A program made the translations under genes and the position numbers. The notes beneath the pieces are model-generated. The model made no database searches. It was given only the letters and a program-made list of their open reading frames with translations, and had not been told where the DNA came from. A stretch of DNA of 64,000 nt from Epinephelus fuscoguttatus (taxonomy: Eukaryota; Chordata; Actinopteri; Perciformes; Serranidae): assembly GCF_011397635.1 (NCBI RefSeq), contig NC_064775.1, positions 15,699,452 through 15,763,451 of the forward strand, read 5' to 3'. Numbering within the stretch: the first letter of the stretch is position 1; the number at the start of each line of letters is the position of its first letter. This document shows positions 26,301-37,407 of the stretch, in pieces.

Positions 26301-28580
26301 CCTCGTTCAATGCCTCAAATTTATAGGTGTTGTTGATGATCTTCACAGCCACTGTTTCCTTAGTGGCTGACTTGGTGCACTTGGCGACTTTTCCAAAGAC
26401 TCCCTGCCCCAAAAACGAGCAGATCAAGTAATCTGAGGAGGGGGAGGAGAGGACGCCAAGGATGACCTGGGACTCATCATCTGAAGATGAGGAGGAGGAT
26501 GTGGTGTCCTCTTCAGATGTTGTAGCATACTGAACTATGTCCCGGTAACTTGTAGACTAGAGGAGAAGGAAAGAGTGATGGAGACAACATGTCGTCACAT
26601 TTTGTCCCAAAACAAGACACCAGCAATAGTAGTATGAAGAGTTTACATGCAGAGATGATATTTATCATGCCCTCTTTTTGTTTTAGTGCAGAGTAAATCA
26701 GAGAGATAAAGATTTGAAAACCCATTTCCTAAATTCCACTATATTTAGAAGATTTACCCCCACTGATTTCAAATAAAGATAACTGATCACATCTCTGTCT
26801 GAAAAGCAACCATGATGCCACATGCCATTTTTTGTTTTTCTTATCAGACTTAATACAACCTTCATGAAAATACAAACTTAAAATAAGGTGTGAGATGGGG
26901 TGCAACTATCTCAGCTTATCCTGCGTATGTAGTCACATAAACATATCTGCTTATTAGTTAATAAAAGCAGATCACTGGAGTCTACTTTAACTTCCTCCCA
27001 CAGTCCAAAGACATGCAGGTTAATTGGTGACTCTAAATTGGCCGTAGGTGTGAATGTGAGTGTGAATGGTTGTCTGTCTTGATGTGTCAGCCCGTGATAG
27101 TCTGGTGACCTGTCTTTTCGATGTCAAAGCAAATCATGTTGGTTGTACTAAATTAATTGAGTTTGTCAGATTATTAAATACTCATAGGATTGACTCGATA
27201 ATGCCAGAGTTGGAACTACTTCAAAAGATGCATGCAAATTGTTGCCTTAATTTTTAAAAGTTAAACCAGTGGATGCTTGTTTACAGTGTATAATAACATT
27301 GTCTATCACAACTTGTACTTGTGTGTGTATTTTACTGTTTCCTGACACCATGAGTTTGGTTTTGTTTAAATTTAATGATAATTTGTTCAGAGTGACTATT
27401 TAAGTACCCCAGTATAAATAGCCTTGGCCTCACAGCTGAGCTATTTTCACCCCTGTATGACGTGTGACAACAAACTTTGTGGGTACAAAAAACCTATAAA
27501 TTGTGAAGATAGTAAAGTCTTGTGTGTGACTTATGCTTCAGGGATTTATACTTTGGGATTTATCCAGGTTTCATACGAGCAGAGGAAATCTCTGCTCGTC
27601 GCTCGGCTAATTTACACAATGTAAAATGCCATAGGCTTGTACTAATAACGTTAGCATTTTGTATTTGTTTGGAACACATGTTTAGTATGACAGTTGTTTT
27701 GTCGGTGAATCTTGTGACTTGTAATGGAGCCAAACTGTGTGCTGTTACCTTCATGAAATGTTGCTGTTGTCCCTGGTTTTATATGAGAGGAGGGAAAGAT
27801 CGCTAGTTGCTCGGCTAATTTATACAATGTAAAATGCCATAGGCTTGTGCTAATAACATCAGCATGTTGTATTTGTGGGGAAAATGTGTCTGGATTAACA
27901 CAAACATTTGTCTGTGAATGCTGCGAGTTATAGTGAAGCTGATTTGTGTACTTGTGTTTGAAACTGTTGCTATTAAGCCATGTTTAATGTGTGTTTTGGG
28001 TGTGTTTTAAATCAACTAAACTTTACAGTGCTTAACTGAAACAACCGCCGACAAGTGTTTTGGAGGTGTAACTGCAGAATGACCACCGCGCAATTAAAAA
28101 TGCTCACAACGGCGTGGGCTAACTAAACCACTAGCTATATAGCTAACGTAAGTCCTGAGGGTTGAGGTTGACAAGATAATAGTTTAGTTGTACAAAATGA
28201 GGGTACAAATATTTGCACCAAGGTGGGTATAAACAGCACACGTCACTATAATCCAGGGTACGACAAACCCTAGGTTAGCTACATAGCTAACGATTCGTTA
28301 GCATACACTGCTATACACCAGGGTACAAATAGCATCCTCTTCTAATTGTTTCCCGGTACAAATAGCAATATGTTGATATTTGCACCAGGGTGAAAATAGC
28401 CCTTACCTAATTTGTTTCTGACAAACCACATTTTTAATTTATTCATTTCTGCTGTGACTGTACAAATTGTTGCCAGTGTCTCATAGTATACATCTTTGCA
28501 GGGAAACTGATTTTCACAGAAACAAACAAATTGAATCAATTTACCATTTTGTCGCTTGTTGTATCTTGAGAGATCGTCAT
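22284..28580 (-). CDS. HIPK-like (homeodomain-interacting protein kinase-like) Ser/Thr/Tyr kinase
   Basis: Coding exons on the minus strand: 28545-28580, 26302-26556, 26019-26210, 25142-25323, 24920-25043, 24594-24710, 24411-24479, 24090-24277, 23608-24003, 23429-23493, 23206-23320, 22966-23124, 22741-22884, 22507-22659 and 22425 down to a stop at 22284. Phases agree throughout. The short first exon gives [12 protein letters not shown], then a serine-rich acidic stretch. The kinase domain follows: P-loop [12 protein letters not shown], lysine VAVKII, catalytic loop HTDLKPDN (HIPKs have HADLKPEN), IDFGLS and activation segment [13 protein letters not shown]. All catalytic residues are present. 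The tail, after ~132 residues of Ser/Gln-rich sequence, is made of repeated cassette exons rich in basic motifs. Fish genomes carry many HIPK-like genes; the symbol of this one cannot be assigned. Confidence 0.88.
26990..27118 (+). repeat. Fragment of the tRNA-derived SINE
   Basis: Sequence from CTTCCTCCCACAGTCCAAAG through GTGTGAATGTGAGTGTGAATGG to GATAGTCTGGTGACCTGTC matches the body of the SINE seen in full at 51426-51807. Both ends are missing and it is more diverged than the copies in the CD200 array. Confidence 0.75.
27560..27890. repeat. Local direct duplication inside the kinase intron
   Basis: The phrase GCTCGGCTAATTTAYACAATGTAAAATGCCATAGGCTTG begins near 27601 and again near 27810. 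The two copies are ~208 bp apart and about 85-90% alike by eye. Confidence 0.75.
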
Positions 28581-28915
28581 AGTTGAAAAGTTGAAGTCGA
28601 TCCCTCTCGTCGAAGTGTGCCAGTTGAAATGGTGAACCGGCTATTTGTAGGCTTGGTCAGTTCCATGAGGAATTCCATTCTAGAGTCCTCTATGATGAAA
28701 CATTCCAACATTCGTGACACATCAGATTCTGTGACCTTCAGCTATGTTCCCAAGGTCAATGTTTTATCATACCTTTTCTTGCTCACGTTATTTTGATAGT
28801 TGTCACTGAATGTTACTACAGTATTTAAATTCTGATGGCTTTCCAGATGCATGACTTTATATTCATGGAGCATCCCATACTGGTACGATAAGATGTATTA
28901 TGGTTAGGGAACTGC

Positions 28916-29234
28916 CCATTGGTTCGACAGCCCATTGGTTCGACATCCCATTGTTCCGACCATATAAAACTCATTGTTACGAAGTCCGTTCCGAAATCAT
29001 CATGATGCCCTGTGGTTAAGGTCTGGTTAGGTTTAGGCACAAAAACCACTTGGTTAGGGTCAGGAAAAGATCATGGTGTGGGTTAAAATGAAAAAGAAAG
29101 TGACAAACACATAAGCCGTGAGCCTGCTCCGCCTCAAGCCGGTCGCGGCGCACCATACGCCCGCCGCGAGCCGTTCAGCACCGCGGACAGTCGGACTAAT
29201 GGGATGTCGAACCAATGGGCTGTCGAAACAATGA
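28916..29234. repeat. MITE with ~43-bp inverted ends made of repeated CATTGGTTCGACA
   Basis: The left end reads CCATTGGTTCGACAGCCCATTGG and on to CATCCCATTGTTCCGAC (to 28960). The right end from 29190 reads GTCGGACTAATGGGATGTCG and on to ACCAATGGGCTGTCGAAACAATG, its inverse. Inside is a GC-rich part with CGGTCGCGGCGC. No open frame and no clear target duplication. Confidence 0.8.
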
Positions 29235-29239
29235 CATGG

Positions 29240-29640
29240 ACCCTTATGGTTATTGGTATTTGTTTAAGGTGTAATAGAGTATAGGATAGCAGTATAAGAT
29301 ACATCAGTGGCTGACGCCAGCAGAGCAGAAGTAGCAGCCAGTACAGGATGAGTGAGTTGCAGTGTGCAAGCTACAGAGAGAGCTCTTGATCTGAACTGTT
29401 TTCACATTTTCTACAGGAAATAATCGTGGTGCACCAAGAGTGGGCGTGGCTTCATTTGTAAAAGTGTAACACAGTGTTGACTTATTGTTGTACTGCTTAT
29501 TGAGCTGTCACTTTCAGTGTCTAATACATAAACTCTCCGACAACAATGTGTCCATCTACCTCACATACATAACACCATTACCTCATCAAGACGTCTGACT
29601 GGTTATTGACTCAAGGCACAGAATACAGAATACAAGGACA
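29240..29640. other. Gene-free stretch
   Basis: I see no gene, inverted ends or named repeat here. Confidence 0.4.
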
Positions 29641-29649
29641 CAGTGTCAC

Positions 29650-30335
29650 TGACAAGAAAACTTCAATTTATTTGAGCTGTAGCCCCAAAATGGGGAGGAA
29701 GGGGTCCGGATTGGGGACCTCAGAATTGCATCTCCGCTTTTCACAGATGATGTGGTTCTGTTGCTTCATCACACCGTGACCTCCAGCATGCACTGGGGCA
29801 GTTTGCAGCTGAGTGTGAAGCGGTCAGGATGAGAGTCAGCACCTCCAAATCTGAGTGAAAAGGGAGTTGAGCCGGAAGGTAAAGCTTTCGATTTTCTGGT
29901 CCATCTAGTACGTCCCAAATCTCACCTATGGTCATGAGCTCTATGTAGTGACTGAAAGAATGAGGTCACAGATATGAGCAACCAGAATGAGTTTTCTCCG
30001 TGGGGTGGCTGGGCTCAGCCTTATAGATAGGGTAAGGAGCTCGGACATCCAGAGGGAGCTCGAAGTAGAGCTTCTGCTCCTTTGAGTCGAAAGGGGTCAG
30101 TTGAGGAGGTACAGGCATCTGATCCGGATCCTCCCTGGCGCCTCCTGCTGGCCATGTTTCGGTTATGTCCCACTGGTAGGAGGTCCCGGGGCAGACCCAG
30201 AACACGCTGGAGGGATTATGTATCTCATCTGGCCTGCGAACACCTTGGGGTCCCCCAGGAGGAGCTGGAGAGCGTTGCTGGGGAGAGGGACGTCTGGGAT
30301 GCTTTGCTTGGCCTGCTGCCCCCGCAACCTAACCA
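29650..30335 (+). mobile_element. 3' fragment of a LINE (reverse-transcriptase C-terminus)
   Basis: The plus strand reads a DDVVLL catalytic box (FTDDVVLLLHHT) near 29740. It then gives a typical fish LINE tail in broken frames: TSDIQRELEVELLL, RHLIRILPGASCWPCF, RPTGRRSRGRPRTRWRDYVS and GVPQEELESVAGERDVW. Several frame changes are present and the family (RTE/Rex-like) is uncertain. Confidence 0.75.
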
Positions 30336-31589
30336 CTATCAGCTGTGTGACTGTGGTTTGCTGAACCTAATGGTGAAGCATGATCACCTAATCATCATCA
30401 GCTGTGTGACAAAGGTGTGGTCCATATAACAGATCAGTGTGCCCGTGTCTCAGTATGTTTGTTAATCTTGAAGAAGGCCCAAAGGCTGAAAGGTCATCAA
30501 AATAAAAGTGTGACACTTGTTTACTACAGTCAAGTCTATTACCAGTGATCAGCACCTCATTATAATTCTTGATGTGCATTACTTTTATATTTTAAATGTT
30601 TTGATGTTTGCCTCTAAACTGCCATTCGTCTTGGTGGTGTGTCAGCGTCGGCTCACCTCACCACAGCTTGAGTGTTTGTGCTTTTGCTGTCTGATACATT
30701 CAGACTTTTTTTTAAACAGGTTACAAAGTGATGAAAGGTCTCCTGTACATTTTTTAATCGACTACTGCTCCTGCATACTGTCAGTTAGAGAAACTATTCA
30801 GATATTGAAAGGTTTTGCTCTTTAACGACGCATATGCTTGAACCCAACTTTTCAAAGTGAGAAGCATTGTGAGAAGCATTGCAGGTGTGATGGGAAAAGA
30901 CTGCTGAGTGTGTTAATAGGTAATATATCCTCTATCCCCCCTATCCATATCCTCTTATAGTCCCCCTTATTTTCTGCTGGAGCAGTGATGGGTATAAGGC
31001 ATGAAGTGTAAAGTCTCAGGGCTGCTGTGAAACTGCTTTACTTTTATTAACCAAAAAAAAAAAAAAGTAATTATTAATTAATCAGACTTTACCTTTTAAA
31101 TATTTCGTCTTCAGTCTTTTATTGTAAATCTGTGTCATTTTATTATGTTTCATATTTTATTGCTCTGTAAAGCACTTTGAATGACCCTGGTGTGTGAAAT
31201 CTGCCATACGAATAAAACTGCTTTGCCTTTTGGCAACAAAAAAGTTTGTCTTGGGTGTGTTGGTACAATAGGCAAACAATCAGAGGGGACACCCGCAAAC
31301 CAATGGAACTGGGCTAAAATGTCCACAAAAACATTCACATGCTGAGATCAGTGCAAAAATAGTCTATTTATTCAACATCTGTGCACAAAGAAAATGCAAC
31401 ACCAGCAAATGTTTCAGTCCTTCATTATCATCTGTGCTGTATCTTCCTACTGTACCATATTTTTCATACTCGAAGTACAATAGGAAAAACGCATCCAAAA
31501 TGCAGAGAGTGTTAAAAAAACAAATATTTAAATGTACGAAAACTATAGGCTACACCTACAGACACACTCGGGTAAAGCCTCACCTCTAA
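30336..31589. other. Repeat debris between the LINE and the CD200-like array
   Basis: A LINE-tail-like phrase GCTCTGTAAAGCACTTTGAATGACC ... AATAAAACTGC lies at ~31160-31222, and a run of A at ~31053. No gene is supported. Confidence 0.45.
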
Positions 31590-31801
31590 AACACTCATTC
31601 CAGAGCAGGAAACAGCACTTCAAAATAAAAGCTTTGTGCTGGAAATTCACTGAACTTAAAAATAGTGTCTTTTTAAGGTCCATTCAGAGTGGACCCGCGA
31701 CCCATGAGTTGGGAACCACTGCTGTAGTGATTCATGCTGTTCAGGCTTGTTTGTGTGCATGTGCACAGACGGAATGCCACCTGATAGGTGTGGGCACGTC
31801 C

Positions 31802-33171
31802 TTACACCGAATACTTTGGTCAGAGAGTGAACCCTGGTTTTAGAGATAAAGTGGAGTTTAAATATGCTGGACTGCAGAACAGCTCCATAGTTATTAATAA
31901 TGTAAATGAGGAAGATGAAGGATGCTATCACTGTTTGTACAGCACTTTCCCTGATGGAGTTTTCACTGGTTCAACCTGCCTCCAACTCTATGGTAAGAAC
32001 CTTACAGTGTTATTAAAGACATCCCCATCATCCTTAAAGTCTGGCCTGTAAAAACTTGATGTGATGTTTTTAAATGTGTGGTGTGTGCAGAGCTGCATGA
32101 ACCCGTTCTACATGTCAGAGAATCAAACTCTCCTGAAGAGGCAGTTGTATCCTGCTCGGCCACAGGTCGACCTGCTCCCACAGTAACACTGACTGTCCCT
32201 CACTACAACTCTACCAGTGTCACCAACACCAACGCTACAGTCACTGTCACCGCTATAGCCGTGTTGCCTCGTCTCCATGGCAACAGCACACAGGTTGGAT
32301 GTGCAGTGCGAGTGCTCTCTGGTCCTCAGATAGAGGTGTTTACCATGATTCCTGAGGTCACACTGTCGTCTGCTGATGGTGAGAAACACTTCCAAAGATC
32401 CAATGAGGAATCTGCGTCTGACAAAGGTGATTTCACTAAGTGAACCTTTATGTGGTCTCATGTCAGTATCACCATTTGATCTGTAGTTGCTTTATGAATG
32501 TTGAGTGTTACTAATTTTCCTCTCTTCTCACAGATGCCACTTTGATCATTGTGTTGGTCGTGGTGTCCTGTGTTTGTGTTGCTATCATTATTGCCGGCCT
32601 GCTTATTAAAAAACATTGCAACTGGTAATTATAAACTTTTAAACTTGCCTTGTTGTAACATCAGTGTCTCACAGTTAATATTATAATTACTGATTGAGAT
32701 TTATTTAGACAAAACCCACAAATAAATGTTTGTTCAGCACTGACTTTTCTTAAATCCTTCAGGCTGTCACACAGAGACTGTGAGGAGAACAGGACACCAC
32801 AAAAAACAACCAAAGACACTGAGTAAGTCACTTAATTCATTTTTCATTTGTGCTTTCATCTGTACCTCTGTAACTCATGTATTAACATATTTATGAAGTC
32901 AACCGTGATGCATTGTAGCCTACTGTTCTTGGACCATTATGTGTTCACAGTCAGCAAGTTTATCTCCATCACTGTTGTTCAGAGTGATTTGGAAACTGAC
33001 TTATATCTTATTTTTATCTGAAGGCCCAAAACACCTTTACTGAGTCAAGAGAACGAGGTGCGTCAGAAGACGTCTTCTGGGAAAAAGAAAGAAAATGGCT
33101 CCCCAAAAGAATCATCTCTGATAGCAGGGTGTCAGCGACAGCTGTTTTTACCATCGCCACAAGACTGTTAA
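31802..33171 (+). pseudogene. CD200/OX-2-like copy A, lacking promoter core, leader and half of IgV
   Basis: CD200 is an immune-inhibitory membrane ligand with IgV and IgC domains. Copy A keeps the second half of the IgV exon (to 31992; VEFKYAGLQNSSIVI, DEGCYHCLYSTF) and the IgC exon from 32091 (CSATGRPAPTVTLTV, many N-glycosylation sites). That exon ends at 32378 or, by read-through, at 32426. The TM exon is 32534-32624 (LIIVLVVVSCVCVAIIIAGLL), followed by tail exons 32763-32822 and 33024-33171. Phases still match. There is no signal peptide, no first IgV cysteine and no start codon in place, because the upstream flank is joined straight into the IgV exon at about 31800. It is likely dead, though it is the only copy with a whole IgC exon. 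Confidence 0.88.
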
Positions 33172-34015
33172 ACCAAAACAGGGGAACTAGAAGAAAGCAG
33201 CTCCCTGGAGCTTCAACAGTCACATGTAGAGCTCTGAAGCAGGTAACTTCACTGTAACTCAGAGTCACAGTGACTGCAACACAGTGCAACAGTAAAGCTT
33301 TGATTCAAACTAATCTAACAGGCAGATGACCAGAATACAAGCTCATGTGTTTTGATGAGAACAAGGAAATGTCCTGTGAGGTTATAGCGCCATCTAGTGT
33401 GCTTTGTGAGGAGGAAGACATTGACATGAGCCCAAGTGCGTCTCACCCATACACTGTATAAAAATAGGTCTCACTAAGGAATATAATACACAGCTAACTG
33501 GAGCTGTGTATTTGATTCAGTGATCCATAAAGTTGACATGTGAAGTAATCAGGTGATTATTTTATTCCAAATTAGCACATTTGTATATAACTATAACTGT
33601 ATGCAGCTATAAAGTTTAATTTACAGCTAACATATTAAATAACACACACGATGTTATTTTCTGCATAATATTTCTGTGTGTTCTTAATTTTGCACTTGAC
33701 TCTGTTTTTTTTCTGTCTGGACACATTATGTAGTTGTAATTGTGGTAAAGTGTTGACTGTATATGGGTCAGATGTTTTTTGCTGTTGTCTTCTGTCTGTT
33801 TATATGTTTCTGCACTTGATGTGCTGTGCTTTATGTCCAAGGCATTTCTAATGATCTAATGTTGTAGATTTAATAATTGTTCTCTGACTGTTTATGTTAA
33901 TTTATTTTTGTTTTGTTTATTAAACAGATGTGTTAATGTCACGAGTGGTTTCACTTCTGTTCACTTCATGTTGCTGTTGCCCCTGATTCTTATTCATGAC
34001 AGTGAGGTGTTTGTC
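33172..34015 (+). other. 3' UTR-like sequence of copy A
   Basis: Includes ATTAAA at about 33919-33924 and matches the sequence after the stop in copies B and C. Nothing else is seen. Confidence 0.5.
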
Positions 34016-34639
34016 CAGTGATGTATGTCTCTGGATAGTGAGAGGACCCTTTAACTTCTCTGTCTGGAGGTCCTGGGACACAGAAACAAAGGTCATTAAC
34101 CAAGACGTCCATGTTCTGGAAACATAACTGAAAATATATGAGAGTGTTTAGAAAGATTTTATCCTCCTCTTCTCACTGCACCAACGTGCCATAAAGGACT
34201 TTGAATCAATAACTTGACTTAAAGAATAAAGTGTGGAAGCTTTATATTCAGCTGATTCTGCATGGTGCTACTCTTGTGTTGTGATTAGTAGGTTCATTTT
34301 TCTTTAAAATTAAAAATGGAAACACAGAACTGTTAGTTACTGTAACATTAGTCATTTGGGCATACAGTATGTGGCTTTGGCTGTCTCTGTTAGGTAGATG
34401 TCTGGCTGTCACTCATTCCAGAGCAGGAAACAGCACTTCAAAATAAAAGCTTTGTGTTGGAAATTCACTGCACTTAAAAATAAAGTGTCTTTTTAAGGTC
34501 CATCCAGGGTGGACCCGCGACCCACAAGTTGGAAACCACTGCTGCAGTGATACATGCTGTTCTGGCTTGTTTGTGCGCATGTGCACAGACGTAATGCCAG
34601 CTGACCGGCGTGGACACGTCCCTAGGCCATGTCCCTAGG

Positions 34640-34695
34640 CTACATAAATAGTTTCACTTTCGACTTTCAGCGGCAGACCCAGACCAGCAGCAGAA
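34640..34695 (+). promoter_or_regulatory. Copy B core promoter: TATA-like box and ISRE-like element
   Basis: ATAAATA lies at 34644-34650 and AGTTTCACTTTCGA at 34650-34663, directly overlapping it. The latter fits the ISRE consensus AGTTTCNNTTTC bound by ISGF3/IRFs. The start codon follows at 34696. Interferon control is inferred. Confidence 0.6.
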
Positions 34696-35332
34696 ATGGT
34701 GCACCGAGTAGTCATCCTCCTCCTTTGTTTGTTGGGATTCCCTCAGAAAGGTGAGAAAGAGATAACGCAGTCATTTCATAGCCTGTCGGCTCTGTTCTTA
34801 CTATTGCAGGTGTGTGATGTGTTTTAGGCGGGTAATGTTATAGGTGGTATTATAGTACCACCTATTGGATGTTTAGTGGCACTGCACCTTACGAAATGTC
34901 ATGTCGTCTCCCAGTATGCCTTGCAGTCTCGGCTTTGTTGTTGAGCCGACGCAGTAAAGTTTGATTTATTTTTTTTTTTAAATAATCTTAATCTTTATTT
35001 GAAATTTAAAGGCATACAAGGGATACATACATACATACATACATACAGGGATTTGGACATTCTCATTTTATGTAAGTAAAATTTGCCGATTAGTAGCATA
35101 AGATTAATTACAAAGGACAAAGATTTATCATTACATACAAATTTTGTAATAATATCCTTCAGACCGGTCCGTGTATATTTTGATAGTTTGATGTTTTCAA
35201 AATAAAACGGATTTACGGAAATACGGCCGTTTTTCCGTTTTTTGGTTTTTCCAAAAAATTTGGTTTTGTGTCTCAAAACGAAAAAACGGAAAAATCCAAA
35301 TCGACAAAACGGCCCAATTTTGATTTCTGCAA

Positions 35333-35365
<33 letters not shown>

Positions 35366-37365
35366 TTTTTTTTTTTTTTTTTTTTTACCGGTGACAACGA
35401 CCCACGGGAAGCGGAAGTTAAGTGTAAGAACTTCAAAATAAAACTTTAGCGTGCTAACTGCTAACTTCTTATATTACAGGCTACCGCTCTCTTTCTCAAC
35501 CATATGGTTCATATTTATTTTACTACTGTGAAAGTATAAGAGCTGGTTGTTTGGAAGAATGCGATAGGCATATAATTGTCATTTAAGCTTGAGTGCGTGA
35601 ATGCATTTTGTGGAAAAACCTTACGTTCCCTGAGCATCTATAACGTTAAGTCACAGAGGTCCCGGTCAATAGGCTAGTGGCCTGTTAAATTGAGGTCACA
35701 TTACAGTTTACATTGCTTATAACGGCTGAGTAGTGTAGCAGTTAAAATACAGAAGTCATCACGGCCAGTTGGCCTCAAGGATTTTGACTCGGGAAAGGAG
35801 TCTCTGTCGCCGTTGTTATAGCAACCGATGACGCCCGGTGCAAAGCCGGGAGAAATGACTAGCAGTCGGATAAAATGATCGCCAAAGGACTAATAAAACA
35901 CAATTTGTATTCCTTGCAGCTCCCCATTGAATCGACCTCCACACACCTCTCGGTTGAAATGCAATGATTGATGAGACACAGAGCCTGCTGTTTTGAACCT
36001 CAAAGCATGTCTACTATTTGTGTAAACACTGCGCCACCCTGTGGCTAAACACCAAGTACACTAAAGCCATAACAAGTTCTCATTTTCTAATGATTAGCCT
36101 GTAAATAATGCCTCCAATAATGCCTGCTGCTGATAATAATCGCAATACTAACAGGCCACTAGCCTATTGACCGGGACCTCTGTGACTTAACGTTATAGAT
36201 GCTCAGGGAACGTAAGGTTTTTCCACAAAATGCATTCACGCACTCAAGCTTAAATGACAATTATATGCCTATCGCATTCTTCCAAACAACCAGCTCTTAT
36301 ACTTTCACAGTAGTAAAATAAATATGAACCATATGGTTGAGAAAGAGAGCGGTAGCCTGTAATATAAGAAGTTAGCAGTTAGCACGCTAAAGTTTTATTT
36401 TGAAGTTCTTACACTTAACTTCCGCTTCCCGTGGGTCGTTGTCACCGGTAAAAAAAAAAAAAAAATAAAAATAAAAAATAATAATAATAATAATAATTTG
36501 CAGAAATCAAAATTGGGCCGTTTTGTCGATTTGGTTTTTCCGTTTTTTCAAAACCAAATAACGGAAGTACTTCCGTTATTTGGTTATGTGTCTCAAAACG
36601 AAAAACGGAAAAACGGCCGTATTTCCGTAAATCCGTTTTATTTTGAAAACGAAACATCAAACTATCAAAATATACACGGACCCAGACCGACTGGACCAAG
36701 GTACCTTTTAACCGTTTGTTTTCTGGGAATAACTGACACAATCAGAAACCAGAAACAAGTCGTTTTCTCGTTTTTGGCAAAAAAAAACGAAAAAACGAAA
36801 TTCAGCTCAATTTCTTGTTTTCTGATCCTACTGCAAAAAAACAAATTTACCACTCCATATTTCGTTTCATTGGTGGGCGGGCTCTCAGCGCTCCCTTACT
36901 TCTGATTGGCTAACGTGCTCTGTCACTTACATTTGGGCTGTGCCCTTCAAAATAAGGTTACCTCTTGGCCTTTACGCCAGCAGGATGACTCTGCAGACCC
37001 AGAGGCTGCAGACGCACAGACAGGCAATGAAGTAATGCGACAGCCTTTTATTGTATTGCCTGTTAATATGCAGCTGATAGACCATGAAAATGAAAGCTCT
37101 ATAGTAACAGTAAGTTTTCTTCAGGATGTACAGTGAACAGTGAAGTCTGTTCTCAGTAAAACTCAACATGACAAGCAAGCACGCCGAAAGTGCATCAAAG
37201 TTGTCATCAAAAATACAAATATGAATGAATAGGCCTATGTTGACAGCCAGATGGGAAAAACAGATGTACATCTATGGAAAGGCATTTACTATAGGCTACT
37301 ATCAGTTAGAGTTAAGCTGTTACTGGACTTTCCCCTCAGTTGTGGTCACATGGAGACACTTGATG

Positions 37366-37407
<42 letters not shown>

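Larger units (their letters stand above)
26557..28544 (-). other. Kinase intron 1
   Basis: The intron holds a SINE fragment at 26990-27118 (listed), a local duplication at 27560-27890 (listed) and no coding exon that I can support. Confidence 0.6.

Noticed and set aside
31656-31931. Minus-strand open frames across copy A and similar frames opposite IgV exons
   Set aside because: They are shadows of the CD200-like exons and lack splice or start support.
34945-34962. AAAGTTTGAT next to the L1 3' end and again at ~43469 as a possible L1 target duplication
   Set aside because: The second occurrence lies inside the LTR-like end repeat of the Gypsy fossil and is present again at its other end, so it is part of that element.
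36498-36905. 135-residue frame crossing E1 and E2
   Set aside because: It spans two separate transposon insertions and their target duplications, so it is chance coding.
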